From: Deltaproteobacteria bacterium
GTDB taxonomy: Bacteria > Desulfobacterota > JADFXK01
Reading direction: 5' to 3'
DNA length: 15,173 bases
Assembly (NCBI GenBank): GCA_015233295.1
Contig: JADFYC010000048.1
Span: forward strand, 1-15,173
In this document: piece after piece, positions 7,814 through 14,549 of the stretch
Layout of the letters: each line of letters starts with the position of its first letter
Numbering within the stretch: the stretch's first letter is position 1
Notes under the pieces: model-generated
Database searches by the model: none
Told to the model about the DNA's origin: nothing
Seen by the model: the letters and a program-made list of their open reading frames with translations, nothing else
Made by a program: the position numbers and the translations under genes

Positions 7814-9250
7814 TTACATCCCATACCCGAAGAGGACCACCTTCAAGGTCTTAAGTGTGATCTTCAGATCCAACCATAAGGACCAATTATCGATATACTC
7901 GAGGTCCATCTTCATCCACTCCTCAAATTCGGTCTGGTTCCGATCCTTGCTGATTTGCCAAATACAGGTCAACCCAGGTTTCATGTAAAAGCGCCGTCTT
8001 TCACTGAGGTCATAGCTCCTTACTTCAGAGGGAACAGGCGGACGAGGCCCGACTAAGCTCATCTCGCCTCGAAGGACATTGATCAAATTGGGCAATTCAT
8101 CCAGGCTGGTTTTGCGCAACACGGTCCCAACCCGGGGAATAATCCGAGGATCATGCTTTATCTTGAACACGGGTCCGTCCGCCTCGTTATAGCGGGTCAT
8201 CTCCTCCTGCATCTTCTCCGCGCCGACCACCATTGTCCGAAATTTGAATAGGGTGAATTTGCGGCCGAACAACCCCACCCGCTCTTGCTTGAAAAATACC
8301 GGCCCAGGCGACACTATCTTGATGGTGCATGCAATGGCTGCAAGCAATGGGCACAACAAAACTATCCCGATACCGGCCAGCACGTAATCCATGGCCGCTT
8401 TCACCAGGAGCCACCCCCGCTTGAAGGGAGTAGCCGTTAAGAGTAAGGTAGCCACCCCATTGAACTCTTCAAACTGGAGGTTGTAGAACTTAGGAATATC
8501 GGCCAGAAGCTTTTGCAAATGCCAATGCGGCAATATCCGGATCGGAACGCCGACTAACTCGGCCACTGCCAAGTACTCACCCGCCTTATCCAGTTTATCA
8601 ATTGGCGTGGCCAGGACAATTTCATCGACCACCTCGCTATCTAAATAATGCACCAATTGCTCGACGGTACCAATGACACAAACGTCCTGGTAGACCGCCT
8701 TGCCGACGCTATCGACATCTATGTCCAGACACCCCAACACCTTATATTTCAGGTCAGGGTTATCACTTATAAATTTAACGAATTCCCGAGCCTCTCCCTC
8801 GCTCCCGATAATGATCAGCAGAGCATGTTCAGCCCCTGTCTTTCCCCGGACGAGCGACATGACCCACCAACTGAACATCAACAACAAAATGTTCAGGCTA
8901 TAAAATATGCCTATCAGCAACCGGCTGATGTCTGTGATCTTTAGGGCGTATAAACATAATATAAGCACCGCCGTATTGAGAGTTACAAGTTTTGTGATTT
9001 TCCAAAAAAACCGCCAAGTTATAGTCATCCGGTAATTCAGATGGTACCGGCTCGAGGCAAAACCGGAATAAGAAATTATAATTGATAGAAACAACACGGC
9101 ATGATAGATCGGCATATCCTCAAGACCGCCGATCGGATATGGGAGAAAGTATTTCTTGATGGAATAGGCCAGGGAAAAAGCTGCCGCGGTAAGGGCCGTA
9201 TCAAAAACCCTGTGAATGTGTATCAACAATTTATTCTCAGCCGAAGCCAT
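7814..9250 (-). CDS. Undecaprenyl-phosphate sugar-1-phosphate transferase (polyprenyl glycosylphosphotransferase, WbaP/WcaJ-like)
   Basis: The initiating enzyme of the pathway: it transfers a sugar-1-phosphate from a nucleotide sugar to undecaprenyl phosphate at the inner membrane. The 478-aa length and architecture are those of the long-form family: four N-terminal hydrophobic segments (about 15-33, 46-63, 85-103, 108-134), a Rossmann-like middle domain (about 140-250), a further membrane segment (about 283-310) and a C-terminal catalytic domain. Family motifs in that domain are KQERVGLFGR (321-330), FKFRTM (335-340), DPRI (367-370), the catalytic Asp-Glu of SLDELPNLINVLRGEMSLVG (382-401), GPRPP (401-405) and KPGLTCIWQI (424-433). 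The start ATG at 9250 has only a weak GGA upstream. It lies 18 nt ahead of the flippase gene, a common pairing in Wzx/Wzy loci. Whether the sugar is galactose, glucose or another is not decidable from sequence. Confidence 0.96.
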   Translation of the reverse strand: MASAENKLLIHIHRVFDTALTAAAFSLAYSIKKYFLPYPIGGLEDMPIYHAVLFLSIIISYSGFASSRYHLNYRMTITWRFFWKITKLVTLNTAVLILCLYALKITDISRLLIGIFYSLNILLLMFSWWVMSLVRGKTGAEHALLIIIGSEGEAREFVKFISDNPDLKYKVLGCLDIDVDSVGKAVYQDVCVIGTVEQLVHYLDSEVVDEIVLATPIDKLDKAGEYLAVAELVGVPIRILPHWHLQKLLADIPKFYNLQFEEFNGVATLLLTATPFKRGWLLVKAAMDYVLAGIGIVLLCPLLAAIACTIKIVSPGPVFFKQERVGLFGRKFTLFKFRTMVVGAEKMQEEMTRYNEADGPVFKIKHDPRIIPRVGTVLRKTSLDELPNLINVLRGEMSLVGPRPPVPSEVRSYDLSERRRFYMKPGLTCIWQISKDRNQTEFEEWMKMDLEYIDNWSLWLDLKITLKTLKVVLFGYGM

Positions 9251-9324
9251 AACACGACATCCAGGTAGCTTAAGAAGTGAGTGCTTTCATACATCTGTGC
9301 GGGTAACTACGACAGCCACACGCA

Positions 9325-10485
9325 TCACCTGTCTTCAAGGCTTTTCAGATATAACTTCTCCAGGGCCAGGGCGGCTGCATCCCAACTATAGTGGCTTTCA
9401 ACCGCAGTCTTGGGCAATGCCCTAATTTTTTTCAGGCATCCATTGGATATTTTATCCATTCCATCCATTCTCCGGGCCAGTGTTTCGACCTGACGCACAG
9501 GAAACAAATGCCCCACGACGTTCTTGAATCCCATGATCTCTCGGTGCGGTTCAATGTCACTCAGCAAACACTCCAGGCCATAGGAAAAAGCCTCCAGAAC
9601 CGTCAATGGTAAGCCCTCGAGTTCTGATGCGTTTACAAAAGCCCGGGCATTGGAGTATAGCTCTTGTATCGCCTCACCGTACTGGAAACCTATAAATAAA
9701 ATAGACGAATTATTACCGGCCAACAGCTTTAATTTACGCACATAATCATCCGCTCCGGCGCTATCCCCTACAATTACGAGCTTTGTTCCCCGCGGCTTTA
9801 AGCCGAAGGCCATGATGATGTCTTCTACGCGTTTTTCCGGCACCAGGCGCCCGACAAACAGAAAATAACCTCTCGAAGTCAGCCCGAATTTGCGAATAAT
9901 ATTCGGTTCTCTAAGAACCGGGACGGGAATTCCATTTGGGATGTAATGGGCCTCCACTCCATAGCTACGTTTATAATATTTCACCAGTTCCTTTGAAACG
10001 ACGATCCGATAATGGGGAAACACGGCTGAACACCATTCCCCGATCCGGACTAGCCGCGAGGCCCAGGGCGGCCATTTTTTCCGTTGCCAATCAAGTCCGC
10101 CGCACGTGAAAAATAACCTCATCTTCGGCCGAAATAGTCTGACTAACGGGCTGAATACAGCCGGGCCCTGAGAGTAAATATGAACGATTTCAGGATTTGA
10201 TTTGAGAATGTGGAGGATGGATAAAAACGTGTGGATCAAAGCCTCCGTATATTTCGTATTGATCGTCGGTAGCCGGCGTATCTCCATGCCCTTATATAGG
10301 GTAATATCCTTCGGCACATAAGAGTTACGGGCATAAATGATAATTCTATATCCTTTGGCGGCCAGACGCGAATAGAGTTCCTCACACTGGTGCTCTACCC
10401 CCCCCCAAGTCCCCGGAACGCCACGAAATCCTGTCACCGCTATAGTTACCATTCCATCCTCGTTGACTTTGGTTGTTCTTGACAT
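9325..10485 (-). CDS. Glycosyltransferase family 4, DUF1972-like N-terminus
   Basis: A complete 386-aa GT4 enzyme. The N-terminus VTGFRGVPGTWGGVEHQCEE (17-36) matches the 'GxRGxPxxxGGxE' opening of the DUF1972/rhamnosyl- and galactosyl-transferase-like group. Other motifs are YIPNGIP (181-187), FVGRLVPEKR (210-219) and the donor-site E-x7-E, Glu290 and Glu298, in ELEGLPLTVLEAFSYG. It would add a sugar to the lipid-linked repeat in the cytoplasm. The ATG at 10485 has no clear ribosome binding site; the internal ATG at 10452 (MVTIAVTGFRG) is preceded by GAGGA about 4 nt away and fits the family N-terminus better, so the true protein may be 375 aa. The codons for the Trp-Gly-Gly part lie in a run of nine G residues (10398-10406), a possible slippage site. 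It is separated by 74 nt from the sugar transferase and by 123 nt from the cupin gene. Confidence 0.92.
   Translation of the reverse strand: MSRTTKVNEDGMVTIAVTGFRGVPGTWGGVEHQCEELYSRLAAKGYRIIIYARNSYVPKDITLYKGMEIRRLPTINTKYTEALIHTFLSILHILKSNPEIVHIYSQGPAVFSPLVRLFRPKMRLFFTCGGLDWQRKKWPPWASRLVRIGEWCSAVFPHYRIVVSKELVKYYKRSYGVEAHYIPNGIPVPVLREPNIIRKFGLTSRGYFLFVGRLVPEKRVEDIIMAFGLKPRGTKLVIVGDSAGADDYVRKLKLLAGNNSSILFIGFQYGEAIQELYSNARAFVNASELEGLPLTVLEAFSYGLECLLSDIEPHREIMGFKNVVGHLFPVRQVETLARRMDGMDKISNGCLKKIRALPKTAVESHYSWDAAALALEKLYLKSLEDR
10398..10406. repeat. Nine-base C/G homopolymer inside a glycosyltransferase gene
   Basis: Nine consecutive C on the plus strand (G on the coding strand) cover codons 27-30 of the GT4 gene at 9325-10485, within its conserved Gly-Gly acceptor loop. 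Tracts of this length are prone to slipped-strand changes, and a one-base change here would truncate the protein near its start. Confidence 0.9.
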
Positions 10486-10608
10486 AAATCATGGCCAAGG
10501 TTCTCTATAATGACCCTGTTGCGGTTTTTTCCGCCATGCCTGTCACGACCAAATAGAGCACGTGGAAAGAGCGAAAATCAAGCTGGACCAGCGTCCGCGG
10601 GCATGCTT

Positions 10609-10947
10609 TTAACGATTCCAGTCGTCCTCAAGCCTGACAATATCTTCCTCAAGGCATTTACCTAACTGTATCACTATGAAAACTAAATTCTCTTCATCAA
10701 TGTTTTCGAGCCGATGTTGACAATTTACAGGTATAAAGACATAATCTCCCACAGATACATCTCTTTGTGAATCGTCTATGGTGAGTCTGCCTCGACCCTG
10801 GACGATCACCCAGTGCTCGGACCTCAGATGGTGATATTGCAGGGAGAATCGCTTGCCGGAGGAGATGATGATTCGTTTCACCCGGTATCCACGTTCATCT
10901 ATGTACTCTTCCCAGCAGCCCCAGGGACGATCATATAGGCGAACCAT
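10609..10947 (-). CDS. Stand-alone mannose-6-phosphate isomerase type II cupin domain
   Basis: A 112-aa single-domain cupin matching the C-terminal isomerase domain of bifunctional ManC/AlgA-type enzymes (about 470 aa), with no nucleotidyltransferase part. Family signatures are RPWGCWEEY (7-15), SLQYHHLRSEHWVIVQG (35-51), IPVNCQHRLEN (72-82) and the C-terminal GKCLEEDIVRLEDDW (96-110). His39/His40, Glu44 and His78 are candidate metal ligands. Full-length relatives interconvert fructose-6-phosphate and mannose-6-phosphate for GDP-mannose supply; a lone domain of this size is common in polysaccharide loci and may do the same or act on a related sugar phosphate. A good AAGGA sits 9 nt before the ATG. 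It lies in isolation between two glycosyltransferase genes, with gaps of 83 nt upstream and 123 nt downstream. Enzymatic activity of the lone domain is inference. Confidence 0.9.
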   Translation of the reverse strand: MVRLYDRPWGCWEEYIDERGYRVKRIIISSGKRFSLQYHHLRSEHWVIVQGRGRLTIDDSQRDVSVGDYVFIPVNCQHRLENIDEENLVFIVIQLGKCLEEDIVRLEDDWNR

Positions 10948-11030
10948 CGTCTATAATCCTTATAAAATCGAGATGTTTTGAAATGGACACGAATAACCGG
11001 GAAGCCGATAGAGCTCTCCCTATGGTCTTC

Positions 11031-12203
11031 CTAGGGCGCCGACCAAAGAGATTCAAGTTCTGAAATAGTTTGTCGGATATCAAAGCGCTCTGCGTTCCGG
11101 TAGGCATTGTCGGCATATTTCAGAGCCATTTCCGGTTTATCTAAAAAATCCGCAATTGCCGAGGCGAGGGACTCAACGTTCCCGGCCGGTACCAGCCGTC
11201 CGTTTATATTATGTTCTATGATCCCTATATTACCGGCAATAGCGGTGGCAATGATGGGTTTTCCGGCGGCCATCGCCTCTAACAAGGCCAACGACGTTCC
11301 CTCCCACAAAGAGGGTAATACGAATATGTCCGTCACAGCCAGTATGTCGGACACATCGTTTCGGCTTCCCAAAAAGTTGACCTGGTCCTTCAATCCCAAT
11401 GCGGCGCATTCCGTCCTCAGGTCATTCTTTAACTCTCCATCACCAACCAGCAACAGCCTTAGTTCCGGAAATCTTAGCTTAAGCAAGGCGATGGCCTGAA
11501 GCAGATAAGTATGCCCTTTGGGGTGGCTCAGACGTCCCACCGTGGTGACCACGCGGTTCCCCACCCGTAATCCCAGCGATTGCCGTAACTGGGCAGGCAC
11601 CTCTCGCCGCCGGTACCTGTTCACGTCTATTCCATTGATGATCACCTTGATTTTCTCAGGTCTGACCCCAAAATCAGCCCTTAGCCTCCGCCCCACATCT
11701 TCAGACACAGCCACCGCAAAATCAGCCCATCGGTTAATCAGCTCCCTGGACAACACTTTCCGCATCACATTGCGAACATCATACGCCCCACGGTCAGAAG
11801 GTAAGAACACGTTGTGGTTCGTTGTTAATATCAGTTCCACACCGCTCAGGGTTCCGGCCACTATCCCCAAAAACTCTGCATCTGAGAGATGGCACTGAAT
11901 CACGTCTATCTTTAATCCGGCGCAGAGGTTCATTAAATCTCTGATGCTACCGTACACATACGAAGCAAACCGCGGTAGACACAAGATACTAGGGCGCGTC
12001 CTCCCAAGGCAAATAACCTTCACCCCTTTTGATTCTATTTCTGCCTTTAAAGACGTATCAGTCTGAAGGGTACACACGGTCAGGTTGTACGTGTCCTTGT
12101 GGATCCACTCGGCTAAGGGCACGAGCAATCTCTGGGCCCCCCCGTACTCCAAATGATCTATAACCTGAAGTATGTTCCTCTTGACCGCCACACGAGGCCC
12201 CAA
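11031..12203 (-). CDS. Glycosyltransferase family 4
   Basis: A GT4 enzyme of 390 aa with all the usual landmarks: HLEYGGAQR (17-25), IINGID (188-193), TVGRLSHPKG (221-230), LLVGDGELKNDL (251-262), FLGSRNDV (277-284) and the donor-binding E-x7-E, Glu301 and Glu309, in WEGTSLALLEAMAAGKP. It is expected to extend the repeat unit in the cytoplasm with a retained anomeric configuration. The open frame has no ATG near its start. The candidates are TTG at 12203, which lacks a ribosome binding site, and GTG at 12191 (MAVKRNILQVIDHLE), which has GGGG 6 nt upstream and a better family N-terminus. I consider the GTG at least as likely, giving 386 aa. The gene is preceded by a 182-nt gap after the BY-kinase-like gene, the largest protein-free gap on this side of the operon, so a secondary promoter there is possible. 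Confidence 0.93.
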   Translation of the reverse strand: MGPRVAVKRNILQVIDHLEYGGAQRLLVPLAEWIHKDTYNLTVCTLQTDTSLKAEIESKGVKVICLGRTRPSILCLPRFASYVYGSIRDLMNLCAGLKIDVIQCHLSDAEFLGIVAGTLSGVELILTTNHNVFLPSDRGAYDVRNVMRKVLSRELINRWADFAVAVSEDVGRRLRADFGVRPEKIKVIINGIDVNRYRRREVPAQLRQSLGLRVGNRVVTTVGRLSHPKGHTYLLQAIALLKLRFPELRLLLVGDGELKNDLRTECAALGLKDQVNFLGSRNDVSDILAVTDIFVLPSLWEGTSLALLEAMAAGKPIIATAIAGNIGIIEHNINGRLVPAGNVESLASAIADFLDKPEMALKYADNAYRNAERFDIRQTISELESLWSAP

Positions 12204-12385
12204 TATTTTTATGTTACAGGACTTATTCGAAAACCAGTTACCGGTCCGACGATATCTTTCACCGCATTTGTCGAATTTTTTTGAAGACTAGACGTAGGGT
12301 AATCCCAGAATGCGAGGGGTCGATATTGGAACATTATCCGTCACCCCCGGTTTCCTGATCACTTATGGTACACATGGAATTATAG

Positions 12386-13012
12386 TTACTTAAGTATCTT
12401 ATAGATAATTTGGGGAACAGGGTATTCCCGGGCATTCATAACGGTCCCAGCAACTTTCACGTTATTGCTGGTCAATCTATCTAGGGCGGCTCTTATTAGC
12501 TCGCGTCTGGAATATCCATATTTGCATACGAAGATAACTTGAGTTACATCTTGCCCCAACCTAACGACATTTGCCGATTCACTTACAGGTTGGCCGTCCA
12601 GAATGGTAATATCAAAAGTTCCGACACAAAATTTTAAGAAATCATTTAACAAGGTATCCGGGGAGAGGAATGTACCTCGCCTTGTCGCCCCCTTTTTAAA
12701 TCCAGATGGAAGAATGTACAAGTTATTAAAATCAGTCCTATAAATAAGACGTCCTAATTCCGCTCTCTTCCGCAAATAGGACATCAGCCCGGGACCATCC
12801 GGAGAGCGGTACATCGTCTTTTGCCCCCTTTCAGTCTCCGTATCTACATATAATACCTTTTTGTAATATTCCCGAGCGAGATACATGGCCAGATAAAAGG
12901 ATACAAAGGTCGCTCCTTCTCCACTTCTGGGCCCGCACACTAAAACGGTTTCCGGGCGCACTAAAGCGGCCAGCATGGCACTGGCCCAAATATCTTCAAG
13001 CGCCAACGACAT
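12386..13012 (-). CDS. BY-kinase/CpsD-like P-loop ATPase with degenerate Walker A
   Basis: A 208-aa protein with the fold pattern of the cytoplasmic ATPase domain of bacterial tyrosine kinases and MinD/ParA-like ATPases. ETVLVCGPRSGEGATFVSFY (21-40) aligns with the Walker A segment 'PGEGKS/T', but the invariant Lys is Ala34. VLYVDTETER (53-62) matches Walker A' (hhhhD-x-D-x-R), with Glu59 in place of the second Asp. FDITILDGQPV (133-143) matches Walker B (hhhDxPP), with Asp139. The C-terminus VPQIIYKILK has only scattered Tyr and no Tyr cluster. Authentic members regulate chain length with a Wzz-type membrane partner; with the Lys lost this is probably a pseudokinase or regulatory relative. 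The same frame continues upstream past the ATG, without a stop, to a TGA at 13124-13126, beyond which lies a 60-codon frame. The present ATG may therefore be an internal or reinitiation start; GGA lies 6 nt ahead of it. Confidence 0.75.
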   Translation of the reverse strand: MSLALEDIWASAMLAALVRPETVLVCGPRSGEGATFVSFYLAMYLAREYYKKVLYVDTETERGQKTMYRSPDGPGLMSYLRKRAELGRLIYRTDFNNLYILPSGFKKGATRRGTFLSPDTLLNDFLKFCVGTFDITILDGQPVSESANVVRLGQDVTQVIFVCKYGYSRRELIRAALDRLTSNNVKVAGTVMNAREYPVPQIIYKILK

Positions 13013-13100
13013 GCTTTCCAGTCTGAATACATGAACGTCAACGGATTCCTCGAATTGTATATTCGGGACGTGGTAAAGCCATTGATCTTTAGCGTCTAAC

Positions 13101-13114
13101 AGAGACGTGTCTCT
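13101..13114. repeat. Short inverted repeat downstream of the in-frame TGA
   Basis: Six-base perfect arms (agagac and gtctct) around a 2-nt centre lie 9 nt downstream, in transcription terms, of the TGA that splits the BY-kinase-like frame. In RNA the stem would have five pairs with a four-base loop. It is too short and too close to the TGA to look like a bacterial selenocysteine insertion element, and has no U-run to make it a terminator. Confidence 0.4.
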
Positions 13115-13123
13115 ACCATTTAT

Positions 13124-13306
13124 TCACGCCGCACCGACTGGACGTGCCTCACCGTTCGTATCGGGTGTTCCATGAGGGCCGCCATCTAAAAGGTTTGTAC
13201 TGGATTTTAACGCGTCTCCATGATACCCGTTTTCTTTCGGCGGCATGTGATTGTTCGTCTCACGGCGCTGTTTGAATGCCTCTTCCCAACCAAGTCTTTT
13301 GGTCAT
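13124..13306 (-). pseudogene. Probable N-terminal fragment of the BY-kinase-like gene (or separate 60-aa protein)
   Basis: A 60-codon frame beginning MTKRLGWEEAFKQRRETNN, rich in charged and polar residues. It starts 24 nt after the stop of the ExeA-type ATPase gene, with GAGAG 8 nt before its ATG, so it could be translated. It ends at TGA (13124-13126) and is exactly in frame with the P-loop gene at 12386-13012; the 37 codons between contain no other stop (they read NGRDTSLLDAKDQWLYHVPN and on to FRLESMSLALED). Joined, the two would give about 306 residues, the length of CpsD-like autokinases, whose N-termini are similarly short, basic and polar helices of the type 'MxKxxxALxKAxxxR'. I therefore read it as the N-terminus of one gene broken by a nonsense codon. 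A genuine small protein, or programmed readthrough, cannot be excluded. Together with the following 111 nt it accounts for the otherwise gene-free stretch 13013-13330. Confidence 0.5.
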
Positions 13307-13330
13307 ACCCTTTTCTCTCAGTCGCCCACG

Positions 13331-14464
13331 TTAAAAAAGGCTTTTCACGACTACGGTTGCATCAAATATAATGCCGAGCAAGACAAAAACTATAAAACTC
13401 ATTGATATTATTATAAACATCCTCAATCCTCCAACATTATTGCGGGCCACGCGCTTTAAAGGTTCGAGTCCGATATCGGTGTCCGTCCCCTCGTCGTTTT
13501 CCATGTGCCGGTTCTCTTGAGCCTCCTTCACTAAAGGGCGGGGTTCCGCCGTCACAAACGCCGGCCGGAGAAGCTCGGCTCTTTTCGCTTCGGTCACGTC
13601 AAGGGTAATAGCCGGCGATAGAGTATGCCTGATTGCGCCATTACCTCCGGCCGCCTCACCAAATTCCAGCAAACCATTGGCACTCTCAGCCACTATGGCG
13701 TCACCAATAAGGGACAATTTTCGGTCAGCTCCCAAAAGCAGGCATCGGTCACAGATTTTATGGATTCTCCCTGGAATTCCTCTGCTAATGCCGTAGATCT
13801 TTTCTATCGCATCATCCGCAAACGTCGGAACCCCCGGCGCCCCAGATAGAAACAACCGAAAATACATATATTCTCTTGTCTCTGCCAAATCAAGCCCATA
13901 TAGATGGTAACGTTTGACCATTTGCTCATCGCCACAACTTTTCTGCCACTCATCTATCCTATCGACCAGGTCATGGCGGGCAAACAGGATAAGTTGCCTA
14001 GATGGAGCCGACCCGGCGCCCGGTCCTTCCTGAGGTAATTTACATGCCTTAAAAATCTCCACATCATCGGCGTCATCTATAATCACATAAAGCAATTTCC
14101 GGTCTGCGATCCCCGTTGGCTTTAGCGGCATGGAGGCATTAAGACCAGCTTCCCGACCTTCAATCGGATCAGTCTTTGTCTTTGCCTTCCTGGGTAGTTG
14201 CACTGGATTCATCCGGTGAGGCGCCGAGACGTAGGTTACCACCGCCTTACCCTCCTCCATCAGGAAGTTCACCAGTTTTAAGCGAAGGGTACTCTTTCCG
14301 GTTCCCTTTTCGCCCGTGACCAGAATCGGCAGATCACATCCCGACATTGTATCCTGGAGGATGGAATTCCATACTTTCTCATGGGCCTTAGAACTAAAGT
14401 AGCCCATGGCCGACGGTTTGACTCTATATGCCTCCGAGTCCATTTCGTAAAAGTCTTTATACAT
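13331..14464 (-). CDS. ExeA/GspA-type AAA ATPase with C-terminal membrane anchor
   Basis: A 377-aa ATPase of the ExeA group found in type II secretion and in polysaccharide/PEP-CTERM loci ('secretion ATPase'). The N-terminus MYKDFYEMDS with KPSAMGYFSSKAHEKVW (16-32) is the diverged form of the family opening 'MYxxFYGLxxxPFxxxPDPxFLYxSxxHxxAL'. Walker A is GEKGTGKST (51-59). Walker B is LLYVIIDDADD (124-134), where the usual DEAQ is DDAD, so the catalytic Glu position holds Asp. The AAA lid region includes YGISRGIPGRIHKICDRCLL (224-243), matching 'SxGxPRxINxlcdxAL'. A polar linker (about 290-345) leads to one membrane segment, FIIISMSFIVFVLLGIIF (350-367). A topology with a cytoplasmic ATPase and short exterior tail follows; the peptidoglycan-binding domain of full ExeA is absent. 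It probably powers or gates assembly of the export machinery. The ATG at 14464 has CGGAA about 9 nt upstream. Confidence 0.88.
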   Translation of the reverse strand: MYKDFYEMDSEAYRVKPSAMGYFSSKAHEKVWNSILQDTMSGCDLPILVTGEKGTGKSTLRLKLVNFLMEEGKAVVTYVSAPHRMNPVQLPRKAKTKTDPIEGREAGLNASMPLKPTGIADRKLLYVIIDDADDVEIFKACKLPQEGPGAGSAPSRQLILFARHDLVDRIDEWQKSCGDEQMVKRYHLYGLDLAETREYMYFRLFLSGAPGVPTFADDAIEKIYGISRGIPGRIHKICDRCLLLGADRKLSLIGDAIVAESANGLLEFGEAAGGNGAIRHTLSPAITLDVTEAKRAELLRPAFVTAEPRPLVKEAQENRHMENDEGTDTDIGLEPLKRVARNNVGGLRMFIIISMSFIVFVLLGIIFDATVVVKSLF

Positions 14465-14549
14465 ATCCGATATTCCGATGTATCAAAACAAGCCGTTTTT
14501 ACCCAGTGCATCCTAAAATCTCGGTCGTTCGGCCGGGCAGCAGTCATGA

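Noticed and set aside
10486..10608. Possible transcription terminator in the 123-nt gap between the cupin and the GT4 gene.
   Set aside because: Only short stems (for example GCTG-GTC-CAGC) are present, with no proper U-run after them.
12379..12384. Perfect TATAAT on the minus strand just after the stop of the BY-kinase-like gene, as a promoter for the downstream genes.
   Set aside because: No hexamer resembling TTGACA lies 16-18 nt upstream, and the region is AT-rich, so a chance match is likely; a secondary promoter in 12204-12385 remains possible but unsupported.
13101..13126. TGA followed by a small hairpin, considered as a selenocysteine codon with its insertion element.
   Set aside because: The stem has only five or six pairs, starts 9 nt after the TGA and lacks the usual bulged U and G-containing apical loop; no Sec-type protein motif surrounds the codon.
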